In this document: positions 61,692 through 64,000 of the stretch, in pieces
How positions within the stretch are numbered: position 1 is the first letter of the stretch
Layout of the letters: each line of letters begins with the position of its first letter
From: Litchfieldella rifensis
GTDB lineage: Bacteria > Pseudomonadota > Gammaproteobacteria > Pseudomonadales > Halomonadaceae
Direction of reading: 5' to 3'
NCBI RefSeq assembly: GCF_042646605.1
Contig: NZ_JBHRUG010000048.1
Location: 62,001 to 126,000, forward strand
DNA: 64,000 nt
Position numbers and translations under genes: made by a program
The notes under the pieces: generated by a model
What the model saw: only the letters and a program-made list of their open reading frames with translations
Databases searched by the model: none
What the model was told of the DNA's origin: nothing

Positions 61692-63182
61692 TTACCTGTA
61701 GTCGGTAGTGGAGAGGTCGCCGTAGAGGCACTCACTGCTCGCGGGCCGCGCATCCCATCCGCCCCCCAGGGCCCGGAAGGAGGCAATGGCGGCGCGCGCC
61801 GCTTCGGTTTGCGCCTGCGCCTTCGTGTCGCGCACCTGCAGCAAGTTACTGTCGGCATTCAGCACCTCGATCAGGCTGACGACGCCGCCTTCGTAGGCGG
61901 CAAGCGAGTTCTCGCGGGCACGGGCGAGCGAGGATTCGCCCTGCATCAAGATGCCGACCTGGGCCTCGTGTTTGACGAGGGCGGAAAAGGCGTTCTCTAC
62001 CTCCTCGGTCGCCCGCAGCACGGCCAGGCGGTATGCCGCGAGTGCTTCGGCCTCCTGGCCGCGCGCGGCGGCGATCTGCGCCTCGACGCGGCCGAAGTCG
62101 AACAGGCGCCAACGAAACCCGAGGACGCCCTGGGCTTGACGCGCATCGCTGGAGAAGAGGTTGCCGCTCGATATCGTGGTGGCGCTGCCTAGCAGCGCGC
62201 CGAGCGAGAGCTTGGGGTAGTACTCCGAAATCGCCACGCCGATGCGCGCGTTGGCGGCGGCGAGGCGCCGCTCGGCCACGATGAGATCCGGTCGGCGCCG
62301 AATCATCTCGGCCGGGGTGCCGGTCTCGGCCAGACCCGGCGCGACCGGGATCGACGCCGCCGGGCGCAATTCGGCGCGGTAGGTCCCAGGCGGCACGCCG
62401 AGAAGCACGTCCAGAGCGTTCATCGCCGAGTCGAGGCCCGCCTCCAGGACGGGAATCTGCGCCTCGACCTGAGCGAGCGCCCCCTCGGCCTGGTTCATCT
62501 GGAGCTCGGCAGCGATCCCCTTCTCGTACTGGAACTTGATCGTGTCGAGCAATTGGCGACGGGTCTCGGCCTGTTGCCTGGCGATCGCGATGCGTGCCTG
62601 CAAGCCACGGATCGTGACGTAGACATCCGCCGTTTGCGCGGCCACGGCCAGCCGTGTCGCGATGGCGCCGGCTTCGGATGCCGCGTACTCCGCGCGCGCG
62701 GCTTCCCGTCCTCGCCGCAGGCCGCCGAACATATCGATCTCCCAGCCCGCCTCGAGGTTGGCCTCGTAAGCGCTGCCACTGCGGTCGAAATCGGGCGTGG
62801 CAGCGAGCACCTGCCCCAGCGGGGTCTCGATCGACTGGTATACTTCCGCACCGTGAGCGCGCACATTGGCCGCTGGAAGCAGCGCGGCATCGGCCTGGCG
62901 CAATGAGGCTCGCGATTGGGCGACCCGTGCCGCCGCTTGTGCGATGTCCAGATTCTGCTCGAGGGCGAGGACGACGAAGCGCGACAGCAAGGGGTCATCG
63001 AAGACGGCCCACCAGGTCTGGAGGTCCGCCTTGCTCTGGACCTCCCGCTGCTCTACGTCCTCCTGACCGAGGAAGCGAGCCGACAGGGCGGTCCCGGGTG
63101 GCCTGTAGTCCGGGCCAACCGCGCAGCCCGTCAAGATGCTGACACTCAACAGAAGGGCGAGAGAGCGGGGGCGGGCGAGCAT
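61692..63182 (-). CDS. Outer-membrane efflux lipoprotein (NodT/OprM family)
   Basis: Outer-membrane factor of 496 residues, the tunnel of a tripartite efflux pump. A lipoprotein signal (LALLLSVSILTGCAVGPDYR) has the lipobox Cys in LTGC. Two OEP repeats are visible (LDIAQAAARVAQSRASLRQA and the later RRPDLIVAERRLAAANARIG). Usually works with an RND or MFS pump and a membrane-fusion protein; the gene starting at 63967 may supply part of that. Divergent from the TetR gene. Confidence 0.92.
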   Translation of the reverse strand: MLARPRSLALLLSVSILTGCAVGPDYRPPGTALSARFLGQEDVEQREVQSKADLQTWWAVFDDPLLSRFVVLALEQNLDIAQAAARVAQSRASLRQADAALLPAANVRAHGAEVYQSIETPLGQVLAATPDFDRSGSAYEANLEAGWEIDMFGGLRRGREAARAEYAASEAGAIATRLAVAAQTADVYVTIRGLQARIAIARQQAETRRQLLDTIKFQYEKGIAAELQMNQAEGALAQVEAQIPVLEAGLDSAMNALDVLLGVPPGTYRAELRPAASIPVAPGLAETGTPAEMIRRRPDLIVAERRLAAANARIGVAISEYYPKLSLGALLGSATTISSGNLFSSDARQAQGVLGFRWRLFDFGRVEAQIAAARGQEAEALAAYRLAVLRATEEVENAFSALVKHEAQVGILMQGESSLARARENSLAAYEGGVVSLIEVLNADSNLLQVRDTKAQAQTEAARAAIASFRALGGGWDARPASSECLYGDLSTTDYR

Positions 63183-63211
63183 GCGAGTCTCCGGGGAATT
63201 GAATTGTCGGG

Positions 63212-63235
63212 GTGACTATAATCCAATATAGTCAC
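63212..63235. promoter_or_regulatory. TetR-type operator palindrome, upstream copy
   Basis: GTGACTATA (63212-63220) and TATAGTCAC (63227-63235) form a perfect 9-base inverted repeat around ATCCAA. It lies between the divergent efflux and TetR genes, overlapping a TATAAT -10-like sequence at 63217. A similar palindrome with the same geometry follows the TetR gene. Confidence 0.75.
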
Positions 63236-63273
63236 TAGTTGTCAAACCAAAAATATCGAGGTGTGGTGTTCTC

Positions 63274-63891
63274 ATGAGTGAAAACGCGTCTTCCGCCCCG
63301 CAATCGCGCGGCCCCTCCGACCACAGCGTTCGCGAACAGATCGTGGAGGCCGCCGAAGAGCACTTCAGCCACTATGGTTACGAGAAGACCACGGTTTCCG
63401 ACCTGGCCAAGGCGATCGGCATTTCCAAGGCTTACATTTACAAGTTCTTCGATTCCAAGCAGGCCATCGGCGAGGCAATCTGCTCCAAGACCCTGAGTGA
63501 TCTCATCATGGCGGTCGAAGAGGCTGTGGCCGGCGCGCCCACGGCAACGGAAAAATTTCGCAGGATGTTCAAGAGCTTGGTATCGACCGGCGTGAGTCTG
63601 TTCTTCAATGATCGCAAGCTGTACGACATTGCCGCGCACTCCGCCGGTGAAGGGTGGCCGTCTGCCCGCGCCTATGCGCAGCGCATCGAGCAGATCCTGA
63701 TGGAAATCGTCCGCGAAGGGCGTGAGAGCGGTGAATTCGAGCGTAAGACGCCGCTGGACGAGACGGTGAATGCGATATTTCTGGTCATGCAACCCTACGT
63801 GAATCCGCTCCTACTCCAGCACAACCTCGATCTCGTCGAGGATGCGCCGGTGCAGTTGTCGAACCTGGTGCTGCGCAGTCTGGCTCCCTAG
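63274..63891 (+). CDS. TetR-family transcriptional regulator
   Basis: Repressor of 205 residues with an N-terminal TetR HTH (QIVEAAEEHFSHYGYEKTTV, then SDLAKAIGISKAYIYKFFDS) and a ligand-binding C-terminal domain. It is flanked by two matching palindromes, so it probably represses both the efflux lipoprotein gene and the gene that starts at 63967. GAGGTG lies about 9 bases before the ATG. Confidence 0.92.
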   Translation: MSENASSAPQSRGPSDHSVREQIVEAAEEHFSHYGYEKTTVSDLAKAIGISKAYIYKFFDSKQAIGEAICSKTLSDLIMAVEEAVAGAPTATEKFRRMFKSLVSTGVSLFFNDRKLYDIAAHSAGEGWPSARAYAQRIEQILMEIVREGRESGEFERKTPLDETVNAIFLVMQPYVNPLLLQHNLDLVEDAPVQLSNLVLRSLAP

Positions 63892-63900
63892 TAGTCCGAA

Positions 63901-63928
63901 TTGTGACTATTGACTAAAATGGTCACAA
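63901..63928. promoter_or_regulatory. TetR-type operator palindrome, downstream copy
   Basis: TTGTGACTATT (63901-63911) and AATGGTCACAA (63918-63928) form an 11-base inverted repeat with one mismatch around GACTAA. The core GTGAC-AT-N-AT-GTCAC and the 6-base spacer match the palindrome at 63212. It lies just upstream of the gene starting at 63967. Confidence 0.72.
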
Positions 63929-63966
63929 GGAATACGCTGGAGATATCCGCTCTCCCGGAGATCTCC

Positions 63967-64000
63967 ATGCTCAAGCGCCGTGATGTCCCATTCCTTGCCG
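63967..64000 (+). CDS. Start of a further gene (truncated by window end)
   Basis: Only 11 codons are in the window. The ATG at 63967 follows a GGAGAT binding site and the peptide begins MLKRRDVPFLA. Position after a TetR operator and beside an outer-membrane efflux gene suggests a pump component such as a membrane-fusion protein, but the sequence is too short to identify. Confidence 0.45.
   Translation, partial: MLKRRDVPFLA

Noticed and set aside
1..64000. CRISPR arrays, tRNA and rRNA genes
   Set aside because: No direct-repeat array, clover-leaf or rRNA-like sequence was noticed while reading the window.

Overview
The window looks like chromosomal DNA of a moderately halophilic gammaproteobacterium, most likely Halomonas or a close relative (Halomonadaceae). 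This is inferred from the GC-rich coding style, the wealth of organic-acid transporters (TRAP, tripartite tricarboxylate, NhaC), the paired pirin operon and the short REP-like sequence. No rRNA, tRNA or CRISPR array was seen. It reads as an accessory, catabolism-rich region with several transferred blocks and many gene relics.

Layout. 0-10.9 kb: exporter, secreted hydrolase, membrane acyltransferase and a run of small stress or housekeeping proteins (O-methyltransferase, DUF427, CBS, VOC, GFA, two ABM monooxygenases), an erythromycin-esterase relic, a lone AmrS-type radical SAM enzyme and ArfB. 11-17.5 kb: an M14 carboxypeptidase, then a tightly coupled NhaC antiporter/DadA-like oxidase/ornithine-cyclodeaminase-like operon facing an AraC regulator. 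17.5-19.5 kb: LysR relic, first copy of a dispersed small gene, and a complete IS3-family element. 19.6-24.3 kb: TRIC channel and a LysR/pirin/isochorismatase/pirin locus. 24.7-36.4 kb: a lower-GC island that I consider the most interesting part. It carries a GntR regulator, a glutamine-synthetase-like ligase, an NCS1 permease, a ferredoxin, a cytochrome P450, a ferredoxin reductase, an aldehyde dehydrogenase and two class I glutamine amidotransferases. It is arranged around two divergent promoters with identical hexamers. The gene set fits gamma-glutamylated amine catabolism with a P450 as the oxidase. 36.4-41.5 kb: second (dead) copy of the dispersed gene, SDR, VOC, AKR, amphi-Trp, YdeI-like protein and an internally deleted DUF808 protein. 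41.7-45.0 kb: a nitrilase/GFA/methyltransferase/LysR block that appears imported. 45.4-51.6 kb: a TRAP transporter with an acyl-CoA ligase, a crotonase and an IclR regulator. 51.7-60.5 kb: third copy of the dispersed gene, glycerate kinase, TctABC transporter, LysR, a class III CoA transferase, an HMG-CoA-lyase-family enzyme and a 2-hydroxyacid dehydrogenase. 60.8-64 kb: a frameshifted nitroreductase, an SDR stub, an outer-membrane efflux factor and a TetR regulator with two matching operator palindromes, with the next gene running off the end.

The catabolic blocks share one logic: an importer, a local activating enzyme (gamma-glutamyl ligase, acyl-CoA ligase or CoA transferase), downstream oxidation or cleavage enzymes, and a dedicated regulator that is usually divergent. 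All functions are family-level inferences from the sequence; no database search was run.
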